The position numbers and the translations under genes are program-made. Under the pieces are notes generated by a model. The model was given only the letters and a program-made list of their open reading frames with translations. It had not been told where the DNA came from and ran no database searches. From an uncultured Clostridia bacterium (GTDB lineage: Bacteria > Bacillota > Clostridia > Christensenellales > Borkfalkiaceae), in the NCBI GenBank assembly GCA_944343275.1, contig CALVMH010000012.1:1-53759 (forward strand): DNA of 53,759 nt, given 5' to 3'. Below, piece by piece: positions 5,175 through 13,201 of this stretch (its first letter is position 1; each line of letters opens with the position of its first letter).

Positions 5175-6344
5175 TCATGCGCTGCCTCCTTCGGGCAATG
5201 AGTCGCAGTCGCATGGTCGTCCCGTATGTATCTCAAACCCCGTATCGTTGCACTTTTGACAATGCCACACGGGGTGCAGGTCCTCTTCCCGGATGTGCAG
5301 CGCCGCCAGCCTGACGGCACGAACGGCGCACTGCTTGACGCGCTCCGCTTTGAGCGCTTCGAGCGCAGGCAGCCGAGAGACTTCCGCCCGGGCGATCTGA
5401 ATGTCCAGCCGCCCGATCGCCTTCTGTGCGGCACGGAACGCCTCATCGCGCTCCGCGATCCGCAGATAGTGCTCCGCCCGGTCTTCCGCTTCACGGCGGC
5501 GCATGGCGTACCTGCGCTCGCGTTCTGCACGCGCATCGAGCGCTGCGGCTTGTGCGTTGCGTTCAGCGATCTCCCGTGCAGCCCTCGCCCGCTCGTCGTC
5601 CGTAAGTTTCCCCGCGGAAAACAAGGCTTCCCTTGCCTTCCCTTGTTTTTGCTTGTTTTCCCTTGCTTTGCGTTTTCGTAAAACGCGCAGCAATTTCTCG
5701 TTGACGGTATACTTGCTCAGATACCGCCCGTTGCAGCCGCGTCCTTCCTGTGTCCGGAACAACAAGCCGCTGCGCAACAGCGCAGTGATATACTCGCTGA
5801 CCGTACTCTTGTTCAACGAAAATCTTTTCGCAAGGCGGCTGTCCGACGTCGCATACTCCTTTGCGCCGTTCTGCTGCGCACGCCTGATCTCGCAGAGGAT
5901 GACCGCTTCCATCGGACGCAGCGGACGGACCGTATCGGGAACGACGCTTGCGCCGTCCCGTTTCCGTCCGCGGATGGACAACGCCTCGGTGAGCAGAAAG
6001 TCCGGCACCTCCACGCCGTTCAGATCCCGCGACGGCGCTTTATGCCTGTATTCTGCGCATATCCCGCCGCGCTTATCCTGCGTGACCGCCCCGCACGCTT
6101 TGAGAAGATGAATGCTGCGCGCGACCGTGTCGTTGCATACCCCCAGCCGCGCACAGATGTCTGCATACGACTGTCGGCAGACCCGCCCGCCGTCTGCGGA
6201 AGAGAAGGAATACATCATGCTCTCCACGAGCAGCGCCGTCTGCGGCTTCTTCCTGCCGCAGACCTCCTCACCGATGAACGAATACGGCACATAGACCCAT
6301 CCGCTTTCTTCGGGAATATTCAGTTGTACCGCTCTTTCGTTCAT
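5175..6344 (-). CDS. Winged-helix replication initiator-like protein
   Basis: The protein has 389 residues from ATG 6344 (MNERAVQLNIPEESGW). It has two helix-turn-helix segments: YADICARLGVCNDTVARSIH near residue 65, in the HTH_36 style of plasmid RepA proteins, and DSRLAKRFSLNKSTVSEYIT near residue 170. A long Arg/Ala/Glu coiled coil follows. The C-terminal zinc-binding pattern CQKCNDTGFEIHTGRPCDC resembles the Zn site of DnaI/DnaC loaders. This suggests a role in starting element replication. It is last in the transfer operon. A short segment (ENKQKQGKAREALFS) is encoded by TTTCCCTTG iterons inserted in frame. Confidence 0.65.
   Translation of the reverse strand: MNERAVQLNIPEESGWVYVPYSFIGEEVCGRKKPQTALLVESMMYSFSSADGGRVCRQSYADICARLGVCNDTVARSIHLLKACGAVTQDKRGGICAEYRHKAPSRDLNGVEVPDFLLTEALSIRGRKRDGASVVPDTVRPLRPMEAVILCEIRRAQQNGAKEYATSDSRLAKRFSLNKSTVSEYITALLRSGLLFRTQEGRGCNGRYLSKYTVNEKLLRVLRKRKARENKQKQGKAREALFSAGKLTDDERARAAREIAERNAQAAALDARAERERRYAMRRREAEDRAEHYLRIAERDEAFRAAQKAIGRLDIQIARAEVSRLPALEALKAERVKQCAVRAVRLAALHIREEDLHPVWHCQKCNDTGFEIHTGRPCDCDSLPEGGSA
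5618..5677. repeat. TTCCCTTG iterons inside the rep gene
   Basis: Four TTCCCTTG or close variants spaced about 10-22 bases apart lie within the coding sequence of the replication protein, next to an inverted AACAAGG. The same unit recurs at 33250-33316 and 34911-34990. Spacing near one helical turn is typical of iterons that bind a protein. Function is not known. Confidence 0.6.
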
Positions 6345-6399
6345 ATCTTCCGCTCTTGATGTTATCCGTGTCCAATGGTCCTTCGGAACGCGGCGAGCA

Positions 6400-9192
6400 C
6401 TATTTCTCTGCCGTGTCGGGGACCGCCAAACATTCTTCTTGTGCGCTCTCCTGCGATGCAGGCACCGTCTCGTCTTCCGTGGGCAACGCATCGCTCTCCG
6501 GCGTTTTCACGGACGTCTCGGAAGGCGCCACGGCTTCCGCCTGTGCCGCATCCTCAGACTGCTCTGCCGCGGCTTGAGCGGCTTCCTGTTCCGCAAGGAG
6601 CGCGTCCATCGCGCCGCGTTCCTCAAACAGCCGCCTGAGCGCGGGCGCGGTGACGATCTCGAACTCCGTGCGCATCTTCTGATGCGCGATGAAGAACGTA
6701 TGCCCGCGGGCAAGATCCAACAGCGCGTTCTGCTCCTCTGCCGTAATGTCGAGCTTATCGTACAGCCGCAAGAAATCTGCCGCTCCGCTCGCATTGAGCG
6801 GAAATACGAATGTATACTGACATTCCGTAATGACCGACTTGCTCTCCCGTTCAAGGTCCTCGTTCCCCAAAAAGTCATTGACGGACTGCGTCGCCACGAT
6901 CTGCTTTCCGTTATACTTACGGCAGCGTTTGGCGGTGTTCTTCATAAAGCGCAACGCCACGGGATTGTGCGGATCGATGAAGACATGCGCCTCGTCCACG
7001 GCAATGGTGATGGGCGACGCCGTCTTTTGCTGCTTGATGCGGTTGAAGTTATGGATGAGCTCATTGTTGAGGAACTGCGTCAGAAGCAGCATCTGCGCCG
7101 CAACGATGGTCTTGTTCGCATTCGCAAGCAGCGTCTGAAAATTGAACACGACAAAGTCCTCGTTTGCATTCAGGTTGGTCTGCCCGTTCCAAAGGTAACT
7201 GAACCGCCCGCCCTTTGCAAACTTGCTCAAAAAGGTTGCGATCATGCGGTATGCTCCGCGTTCGGACGGATCCGCATTTGCCTCTTCTTCGCGGAGGACG
7301 GCGAGAAAGTCGTCAAAGGTCGGAAACTTCCTTTTGAAGTTTTTGAGGTCCGTCCGCGGCGTGATGCGCTTCTTTTTGTACACCTTCGGAATGAGCGAAA
7401 GGCACAGCTCGATATTCTCGCTGTCCAGCCCGTTCAACGTGGTGCGAAAGAACTCTTCGAGAAAGGTGATGTGCGCAAGCAGCAAATTTCCCGTATCATC
7501 GTCGTCGTTGACGTCGGTCAGGACGGCGAACGGGTTGATGATGTTGCCGCCCATGCCCATGTCGATGACCTTTCCGCCGAGGTTATCGGCAAGAATGCCG
7601 TACTCGTTTTCGGGATCGAGAATGAAGATGCGTTCCCCTTCGGAGAACAAGTTCACAAACAAAGATTTGGCAAAGAAGGACTTTCCCCCGCCGACGCCGC
7701 CGAGGATGACGATGTTAGAGTTCTTATAAAAGTCGGAACGCTTGGAAAAATCCACGATAACGGGCGCGGAGTTCTGTCCGAGCATGATGCCGTTCGGCTC
7801 GATGATCTGCGTATCGACAAACGGATATGCCGCCGCAAGCGCCGAGGAGTTGATGCCCTGCGTATAGACGGGAGGCTTGGGAAATGCCGCGTTCAGCGTT
7901 GCGGCACGGAATGCCTCCGCCTGACGGCAGAGCATATAACTTGTGCGGAACCCAAGGCGGTTGATCGCTTTGCGCATGGCGCGGCGGAATTCCTTCCCCT
8001 CGCCCGCATAGTCATACGCCGTCACCGTCGTGCACACATTGAGCATGACCTCATTGGAGCTCATCAGTTCCTCCATGAGGTATTGCAGGCTCTCATAGTG
8101 CAGCTGCGTGTTCGTATCCGAACTCAGTTTCGAAGACATGGCATACTTCTCTTTGAGCTCCGCCGTGGTGCGGTCAATGGCACGCACCGCCTTCTCTGCC
8201 TCGATGGGCGTTGCGGAAATAACGACCTTTGTATACGGCATATCGCACAGCGCTCTTGCCCAGGCGTTGAACGTCTGCGTCGGATAACGCGTGATGACAA
8301 AGGTGTTCTCCGCGATCCCGTCTACCTCGGCGCACTTTGCACGGAACGCGACCGCCTTCGGCGCGACGAACTCCTGCTGCGCCTTTTCCCCGACGACTTT
8401 CGCCGCCTCCCGCTCGTCAAATGCGGCACACAGCGTGCGCCGCGCGAATCCCAAAAGTTCCGCCCCCTCGATGCGCACTGCCCGTAATCCGTTCGCACAC
8501 AGGTCCCGCAGATCTGCAAACAGCGTCTTATCGACGACGGCGCCGCTTTGTGCATACAGGACGATGTAATAACTATTATAATAGAAACAGTTCTCGTTTG
8601 TATTGACGTATGCCAAGTTTTTCAGGCGTTCGGCACGGATAAATTGCACGGCGCGCTCCCCCGCAGCGTTTCCGCGCATGCGCTTCACCTCTTTCTCCTG
8701 CAATGCTTTGAGGCAGTCATCAAGGAATACGGGTCTGTCCATGCGGATGAGGGAGATCTTCTGCCCGGCATTCAGGTTCTTGAACACCCCTGAAAAGGCA
8801 TCGATCATCCTGTCCTGCTCCTCTTCCCTGAGCAGAAAGAACTCCGTGCTGTCTATGCGCAGCACGCCAGCACAGTAGCCGTCTTTGAAGCGTAAAAGAT
8901 TGCCGTCCACCGCGGCAAGGGCGGAAAGGTCCCGCCCTTCCCACTTCTTGCGGGAGAACACAAACAAAAGAATGGTGTAAATTTCATAGTACAGCCTGTC
9001 GTCTATCTTGAAGAAGAACAACACGCCCACGAGCAACACCCAGGCGGCTGCGATATAGTAGTGATATGTAAAGTTGGAAACGAGAAAGAGCACGAAGACC
9101 GCAAGGCACACCGTTAAAAACAGAATGTCGCGGATGGTCATCCCCTTGACCGTGAATTGTGTTTTGGACTGCTTCGGGATCATGCGCTGCAT
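6400..9192 (-). CDS. VirB4/TraE-type conjugation ATPase with VirB3-like N-terminus
   Basis: This 930-residue T4SS motor begins with two membrane helices (residues about 20-65, VCLAVFVLFLVSNF and WVLLVGVLFFF). They resemble VirB3/PrgI, which suggests a natural VirB3-VirB4 fusion. The ATPase domain has Walker A GGVGGGKSFFAKS near residue 500 and Walker B ITIAVDEAHVFIDP near 734. The acidic, low-complexity C-terminus is of unknown use. It powers assembly and substrate transfer at the inner side of the membrane. The start at 9192 follows GGAGGG at a slightly long spacing; the rep gene follows after 55 bases. Confidence 0.9.
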   Translation of the reverse strand: MQRMIPKQSKTQFTVKGMTIRDILFLTVCLAVFVLFLVSNFTYHYYIAAAWVLLVGVLFFFKIDDRLYYEIYTILLFVFSRKKWEGRDLSALAAVDGNLLRFKDGYCAGVLRIDSTEFFLLREEEQDRMIDAFSGVFKNLNAGQKISLIRMDRPVFLDDCLKALQEKEVKRMRGNAAGERAVQFIRAERLKNLAYVNTNENCFYYNSYYIVLYAQSGAVVDKTLFADLRDLCANGLRAVRIEGAELLGFARRTLCAAFDEREAAKVVGEKAQQEFVAPKAVAFRAKCAEVDGIAENTFVITRYPTQTFNAWARALCDMPYTKVVISATPIEAEKAVRAIDRTTAELKEKYAMSSKLSSDTNTQLHYESLQYLMEELMSSNEVMLNVCTTVTAYDYAGEGKEFRRAMRKAINRLGFRTSYMLCRQAEAFRAATLNAAFPKPPVYTQGINSSALAAAYPFVDTQIIEPNGIMLGQNSAPVIVDFSKRSDFYKNSNIVILGGVGGGKSFFAKSLFVNLFSEGERIFILDPENEYGILADNLGGKVIDMGMGGNIINPFAVLTDVNDDDDTGNLLLAHITFLEEFFRTTLNGLDSENIELCLSLIPKVYKKKRITPRTDLKNFKRKFPTFDDFLAVLREEEANADPSERGAYRMIATFLSKFAKGGRFSYLWNGQTNLNANEDFVVFNFQTLLANANKTIVAAQMLLLTQFLNNELIHNFNRIKQQKTASPITIAVDEAHVFIDPHNPVALRFMKNTAKRCRKYNGKQIVATQSVNDFLGNEDLERESKSVITECQYTFVFPLNASGAADFLRLYDKLDITAEEQNALLDLARGHTFFIAHQKMRTEFEIVTAPALRRLFEERGAMDALLAEQEAAQAAAEQSEDAAQAEAVAPSETSVKTPESDALPTEDETVPASQESAQEECLAVPDTAEK

Positions 9193-9257
9193 GACGATTG
9201 TTCCCTCCTGAATGTTTTTTTACTTTGCTATTTTTGATGATTTTTTTTGCTTTTTTA

Positions 9258-9286
9258 TTGCAATTTCGGCGCATTTATGGTATAAT
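9258..9286 (+). promoter_or_regulatory. Promoter of the divergent lipoprotein gene
   Basis: TTGCAA at 9258-9263 and TATAAT at 9281-9286 are separated by 17 bases on the plus strand. This gives the lipoprotein gene its own promoter, independent of the long minus-strand transfer operon in which it is embedded. Confidence 0.75.
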
Positions 9287-9325
9287 ATCATTGATCAAAC
9301 AACTTACAAAACGAGGTGTTTTCTG

Positions 9326-9844
9326 ATGAAAAACTTGCCGAAACTGCTGTTGGCTGCAACGCTCGCATGTGCCTTTCTTGTGCCCTTTGCCGCCTGCAAC
9401 AACACCCCCGATCCCAACGCGGAATACAATGTGGAAGATTATTTTGAGATCACCGTGACCAACAAAGTGATGTTCGGAAGCGATATCCCGACAGACGATC
9501 ACGATACAATGCTTGCACCGCTTGTAGACGTCGTCGTCACAAAGATCACGGGCACCGCCTACTACAATTGGGATTGGTACAGATCGGACGAAAATCCGCT
9601 CAGGCACATGAAGGAAGTGACCACGGACGTGTTTGTGAACAACGTGACCTTCCCCCGCGACAGCAAAGATTATTCCTTCGATTTCGTGATGACCCCCGCC
9701 TCGTCCGCCAACGCTTCCACAAACTTTACCTCCATCCCGGACGGCGTCTGGAAGGCTGGGCAAGAAGTATGGATCGCACGCCTTCCGAAATGTCTCTGGA
9801 GTTTTGCCGTCCGCAACCTGAAAATTGAATTTTACCCCGTATAA
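9326..9844 (+). CDS. Element-encoded surface lipoprotein
   Basis: The protein has 172 residues. ATG 9326 gives a classic lipoprotein signal (KNLPKLLLAATLACAFLVPF) with lipobox FAAC at residues 22-25, and ACGAGGTG supplies the ribosome site. The mature part is a single domain with no family I recognise. It is the only plus-strand gene within the transfer block and has its own promoter and terminator, so it can be expressed when transfer is off. A surface or entry exclusion role is one possibility, offered only from location and position. Confidence 0.75.
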   Translation: MKNLPKLLLAATLACAFLVPFAACNNTPDPNAEYNVEDYFEITVTNKVMFGSDIPTDDHDTMLAPLVDVVVTKITGTAYYNWDWYRSDENPLRHMKEVTTDVFVNNVTFPRDSKDYSFDFVMTPASSANASTNFTSIPDGVWKAGQEVWIARLPKCLWSFAVRNLKIEFYPV

Positions 9845-9857
9845 GCAAGGGAGTTGA

Positions 9858-9886
9858 GGGCGCTGCCGAAGGGCGGCGCCCTTTTG
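9858..9886 (+). terminator. Terminator of the lipoprotein gene
   Basis: GGGCGCTGCC (9858-9867) pairs with GGCGGCGCCC (9872-9881) and is followed by TTTT. It lies between the convergent lipoprotein and VirB6-like genes and may work in both directions. Confidence 0.7.
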
Positions 9887-9894
9887 CTGCCCTT

Positions 9895-11685
9895 TCACTT
9901 TTTCGGCGGTCCGGAGGGCTTGCGCACGTCGGCGCTCAGACTCCTGTCCGCCTGTTTTTTGCCTGCATTGTCCGCCGCAAGCGCCTGTTTTTGGACCAGC
10001 TGCTTTTTTGCTTGCGTGCGCTTCGCCAACAGCGCCCGCAGCTGCGGACGCAAGTTAGCGCGCGCTTCGGGCGTTGCTGCCTTGTATTTTTCAAGGGCAC
10101 GCCGCGCCCGGTATGTGAGCCCGCCGTATGTATTTTTGCCTGCGCCGCGGTACCAGCCCGCGCGGGCGGCGCGCACGCCGCCTGCGGCAAGCCCGCCCAC
10201 AAACATTGCCGTGCCGACGGCTGCCTTTGCGATCCGCGTGGATGCAATGCGGTTGCCCGCACCCTTTGCGGCACTTTTGAGCCCTTCGCCCGCATGCCCC
10301 TTGGCAAACGCTGCTCCCATTGCGCCCATCGCACCGCCGATGCGCGCGGAGACGGACTGCGTCCCGCCCGCTTCGCCCGCGCCGGCAGTGAGCGCGGCAT
10401 CCGCCCCGCCCGGCGTTTTCCCGACGCCTGCGCTGCCGCCCATACCGGACAGTGAGCTCCTGCGGGCGCTCTTGCTGCGCCCGAACGGATAACCCGCCAA
10501 ACGGCGCACGCCGCGGACGGCTGATCCCGTCCAATAGGCGCCCGACATGGCGGAACGGAAGTTTTGCGTAGTCTGATCGCGTTCCGCCATGCCTGCATCG
10601 GCGCCGATGAGCTGACCGATGAGCACGTTGGCACCCGTAGCGAATACCACACCCGCAATGTAGACGATGAGCTTAGCCACACCGTTGGCAAACGCATCGT
10701 AGAAGAAAGTCTGCGATACGATGAGAGGACACAAAGAAAAGAACACGTTGAGCGCAAAGATGATGCCATAACCGCCGAGCACTTTGCCGAGGAAGATCTC
10801 CGACCACTTCTTGTACCGCGCACCGTCATCGAGCGGGCGCACGGATGCGGGAATGGGCGCGATGATGAACAGGAAGATGACGGAGAATATCCGCTGCGTG
10901 ATGGTGATGCTTGCCATGGCAAGCGCACAGAGCATGACGAACCCGCCGAGCATGGGCAGGATGAAGGTATCGAAATACGCCCCTTCCGAAGCGAGATGCG
11001 TCAGGCGGTCAAAATCGCTCCAACCCGCAAGAGGCGGTTCCAGCACGACGGAGCGCTGCGCGTCCGAATAGTACTTGTCCTCCGCTTCCACGCCGTTCGT
11101 CCAGCCGCCGTAGATGAGCTTGACGGCGGTCATCCCCGTCACCTGATTTCCGTAGCCGTCATAGATGGTATAGCCGTTCTGGTTTCCACGAAACCATTTT
11201 GAGCCTTCTCCCGTCAGCATGTCTTGATCGACGGTGGAAAAGACGACCTCGGTGGAATAGGAGATGTTCGCGCCCTGCGTATCGCGGGTGGCGGTGTCGA
11301 TCGCCTGCGCGGTGACGGACACGGCGAGGATGATGACGCCCGCGAACAGCGGGATGATAAACATCAGGACGAGCGATTCGATGAGCCCGCGCGACGCCTT
11401 CCAATGCCCGCCCTCGTCCTTATCCGCGATATTCGCGCGGACAAGGCGGACGAGCGCAAAGGCGAAGCTGATGATCACCGCAAGCGCCACAATGACGCCG
11501 AACGCTTGCAGGACGACTTCCGTCCAAAGGTTGTCCTGCAAGAGATTCACCACGCCGTCCGTGCCTTCGAGCGGCGAAAGCCCCAAGATCATGCGGATGA
11601 AATCGATGAGGACGTCCACGATGTTCGCTACCGTCGCAATGATGCCGAACAACAGCTTATGGAACAGCGTATCAAGACCTAACAT
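9895..11685 (-). CDS. VirB6/TrbL-like conjugation membrane protein
   Basis: The protein has 596 residues. Several membrane helices come first (IIATVANIVDVLIDFIRM, VVLQAFGVIVALAVIISFAF, LVLMFIIPLFAGVIILAV), then an extracellular loop and further helices (GGFVMLCALAMASITI, IFSVIFLFIIAPIPAS). From about residue 400 a long Ala/Gly/Arg-rich cytoplasmic tail follows. This matches the VirB6-like channel proteins of Gram-positive ICEs, annotated as Mbov_0396-type in related elements. The ribosome site GGGGAGAGG precedes ATG 11685. It is flanked by the VirB4 gene and an ssb gene. Confidence 0.75.
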   Translation of the reverse strand: MLGLDTLFHKLLFGIIATVANIVDVLIDFIRMILGLSPLEGTDGVVNLLQDNLWTEVVLQAFGVIVALAVIISFAFALVRLVRANIADKDEGGHWKASRGLIESLVLMFIIPLFAGVIILAVSVTAQAIDTATRDTQGANISYSTEVVFSTVDQDMLTGEGSKWFRGNQNGYTIYDGYGNQVTGMTAVKLIYGGWTNGVEAEDKYYSDAQRSVVLEPPLAGWSDFDRLTHLASEGAYFDTFILPMLGGFVMLCALAMASITITQRIFSVIFLFIIAPIPASVRPLDDGARYKKWSEIFLGKVLGGYGIIFALNVFFSLCPLIVSQTFFYDAFANGVAKLIVYIAGVVFATGANVLIGQLIGADAGMAERDQTTQNFRSAMSGAYWTGSAVRGVRRLAGYPFGRSKSARRSSLSGMGGSAGVGKTPGGADAALTAGAGEAGGTQSVSARIGGAMGAMGAAFAKGHAGEGLKSAAKGAGNRIASTRIAKAAVGTAMFVGGLAAGGVRAARAGWYRGAGKNTYGGLTYRARRALEKYKAATPEARANLRPQLRALLAKRTQAKKQLVQKQALAADNAGKKQADRSLSADVRKPSGPPKK

Positions 11686-11706
11686 ACCCCTCTCCCCGTG
11701 CCGCCG

Positions 11707-12045
11707 TCACTCGGCGGCATCGCTCTTTTCCCTGGGCGTCAGAAACTCCACTTCAAGTGCGATGAAGTTGTAGCCATAGCGCTTGTTCCCCTGCGCATCC
11801 TCATAGTTGTTGGTCTCGATCCGCGCTTCGACCCCGACTTTGTTGCCCTTTTTACAGTACTTTGCAACCGTCTCCGCAAGCGTGCGGAAGGCGGTAAAAT
11901 CGAAGAAGTCCGTCTTGCGCTCGTTGTCCTTGTCCGTGAACGGGCGGTTGACCGCCACCGTAAAGCGGCACACTTTATGCCCGCCCGCCGTTTCCGAAAA
12001 TTCGGGGTCGCGCGTAAGGTTGCCGATCAGTAAAAATTTGTTCAT
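11707..12045 (-). CDS. ssb: Single-stranded DNA-binding protein
   Basis: This 112-residue SSB has the standard OB-fold start MNKFLLIGNLTRDPEF and the core segments CRFTVAVNRPF and TDFFDFTAFRTLAETV. It is shorter than chromosomal SSB and lacks the usual acidic DDDIPF tip, ending PREKSDAAE. It probably coats the transferred strand or replicating element DNA. AAGGAG precedes the start. Confidence 0.9.
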   Translation of the reverse strand: MNKFLLIGNLTRDPEFSETAGGHKVCRFTVAVNRPFTDKDNERKTDFFDFTAFRTLAETVAKYCKKGNKVGVEARIETNNYEDAQGNKRYGYNFIALEVEFLTPREKSDAAE

Positions 12046-12058
12046 GCCGTATGTCTCC

Positions 12059-12571
12059 TTATTTTGAATAGTTTACGAAAATCGCCTGTACAGGCAGTTC
12101 CTCCGAAAATGTCACGATGAGCCAGCACCCCGTAGGCAGGACGACGGAGATCGCGGCGGAAAAGCCCGTGTCCCCGGCGTCTGCCGCGACGGAAGAGACG
12201 GGGAGATCGATCCCTCCCTCTTCCTCGTCCTCTTTGTTCGCCGTCAGATACAGCCGGGCGGCAGAGGTGAGCTTGTCTGTCACGACGGTCAGACCCGTAA
12301 CATGCACCGTGTCTTTGGCGACAAGCACGAATGCACGCAGGACGTCGCTTTTGCCGTCCCCGTTCACCGCGGAGATGTCCACAGGGTTGCCCGTATAGAT
12401 GGCGCCGTATTCCAGCTCGAACGCGTCCGCCGTATATGCGCTGCGCGCCTCCGCTTCCCGCGCCGAGGCAGACGAGCCGCCGCAGAGTGCCAAAATGACC
12501 AGCAAAACCGTACAGATCCCGCCGAGCGCGATCGCTATTGTGAGGCGCGTCGTGAACGAAAGCCGCATCAT
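12059..12571 (-). CDS. Membrane-anchored exported protein of the transfer operon
   Basis: This protein of about 170 residues starts MMRLSFTTRLTIAIALGG, then has one membrane helix (GICTVLLVILALCGG) and an extracytoplasmic domain of about 130 residues with an acidic loop (ANKEDEEEGG). The start at 12571 lies one base after the stop of the upstream gene. No family is recognised. In this operon position it could be the bitopic scaffold that other Gram-positive systems supply as a VirB8/TcpC-like protein, but I see no direct similarity. Confidence 0.6.
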   Translation of the reverse strand: MMRLSFTTRLTIAIALGGICTVLLVILALCGGSSASAREAEARSAYTADAFELEYGAIYTGNPVDISAVNGDGKSDVLRAFVLVAKDTVHVTGLTVVTDKLTSAARLYLTANKEDEEEGGIDLPVSSVAADAGDTGFSAAISVVLPTGCWLIVTFSEELPVQAIFVNYSK

Positions 12572-12572
12572 G

Positions 12573-12878
12573 TCAGTTGGTCGGCATCGACTCGAGATAG
12601 CCTGCGATAAGCTCGAGCAGCAGCGGCTGCACCGCAACATAGATCGCTACGATGACGACAAACGCGAGCATCGTGATAAAACAAACGATCGCCGCACGGC
12701 GCTTTTTGACTGCTTCACCGTCGTCCTCCGCCTTAGCTGCCTGAATGAGCTTGATTATGGCAAAGAACAGGCAAATGATGCATGCAACGCCGATGAGCAC
12801 GGGCAGTGCGGCGTTGAGAAAGTCATACAGCGGCTTTGCTCCCGAGCTGACAAAAGTTTCATAGGTATTCTTCATCAT
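12573..12878 (-). CDS. Small two-helix membrane protein (VirB2-like candidate)
   Basis: About 100 residues. Two hydrophobic helices (ALPVLIGVACIICLFFAII and IVCFITMLAFVVIVAIYVAV) are separated by a short basic loop (KAEDDGEAVKKRR). Size and topology match VirB2/TrbC pilin-type subunits and Maff2-type ICE proteins, but sequence similarity is not evident. The start at 12878 follows AGGAGGG. ATG 12875 is equally possible. Confidence 0.55.
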   Translation of the reverse strand: MMKNTYETFVSSGAKPLYDFLNAALPVLIGVACIICLFFAIIKLIQAAKAEDDGEAVKKRRAAIVCFITMLAFVVIVAIYVAVQPLLLELIAGYLESMPTN

Positions 12879-12888
12879 ATCCCTCCTG

Positions 12889-12935
12889 TCAATTGGTATG
12901 TACACGCTCCGACTTTTCGGTCTTCGCGTTCCGCG
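12889..12935. repeat. Tail-encoding direct repeat, copy A
   Basis: These 47 bases match 13155-13201 at roughly nine positions in ten, including the stop codon and the last 13 codons of two adjacent, otherwise unrelated genes. The copies lie 266 bases apart in the same orientation. Confidence 0.75.
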
Positions 12936-13131
12936 ATTCGGTCGTTCTCGGCGGGAGCAGCAGCATATAGCACAAGAGCACCGCGCCACAACATTTCACA
13001 ATGGGCGGCGCGCCCTGCATCTTCGCCATGAGATCAATCATAGCCGCGTCGAAGGTGTTCAGGAATTTGCACATCGGCTTTTTGAACACCTCGTTGTAAA
13101 AAGATTCAACAATCTCATCAGATAAGAACAT
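12889..13131 (-). CDS. Small membrane protein with the SERVH tail
   Basis: This 80-residue protein has one hydrophobic segment (IVKCCGAVLLCYMLLLPP) near residues 44-61. The C-terminal tail NAKTEKSERVHTN almost repeats the tail of the next upstream gene product (NAKTAKSERVHIN). AAGGAG precedes ATG 13131. No family is recognised. It sits between SSB-like and pilin-like genes in the transfer operon. Confidence 0.6.
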   Translation of the reverse strand: MFLSDEIVESFYNEVFKKPMCKFLNTFDAAMIDLMAKMQGAPPIVKCCGAVLLCYMLLLPPRTTESRNAKTEKSERVHTN

Positions 13132-13154
13132 GACATATTCTCCTTATATAATGT

Positions 13155-13201
13155 TCAATTGATATGTACGCGCTCCGACTTCGCGGTCTTCGCGTTCCCG
13201 T
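13155..13201. repeat. Tail-encoding direct repeat, copy B
   Basis: This is the partner of the repeat at 12889-12935, at the 3' end of the SSB-like fusion gene. It encodes NAKTAKSERVHIN and stop. Either a short duplication spread by gene conversion, or selection kept the same terminal peptide on both proteins. Confidence 0.75.

Noticed and set aside
6439-8487. Long plus-strand open frame opposite the VirB4 gene
   Set aside because: Same shadow effect; the minus strand has Walker motifs and full-length family similarity.
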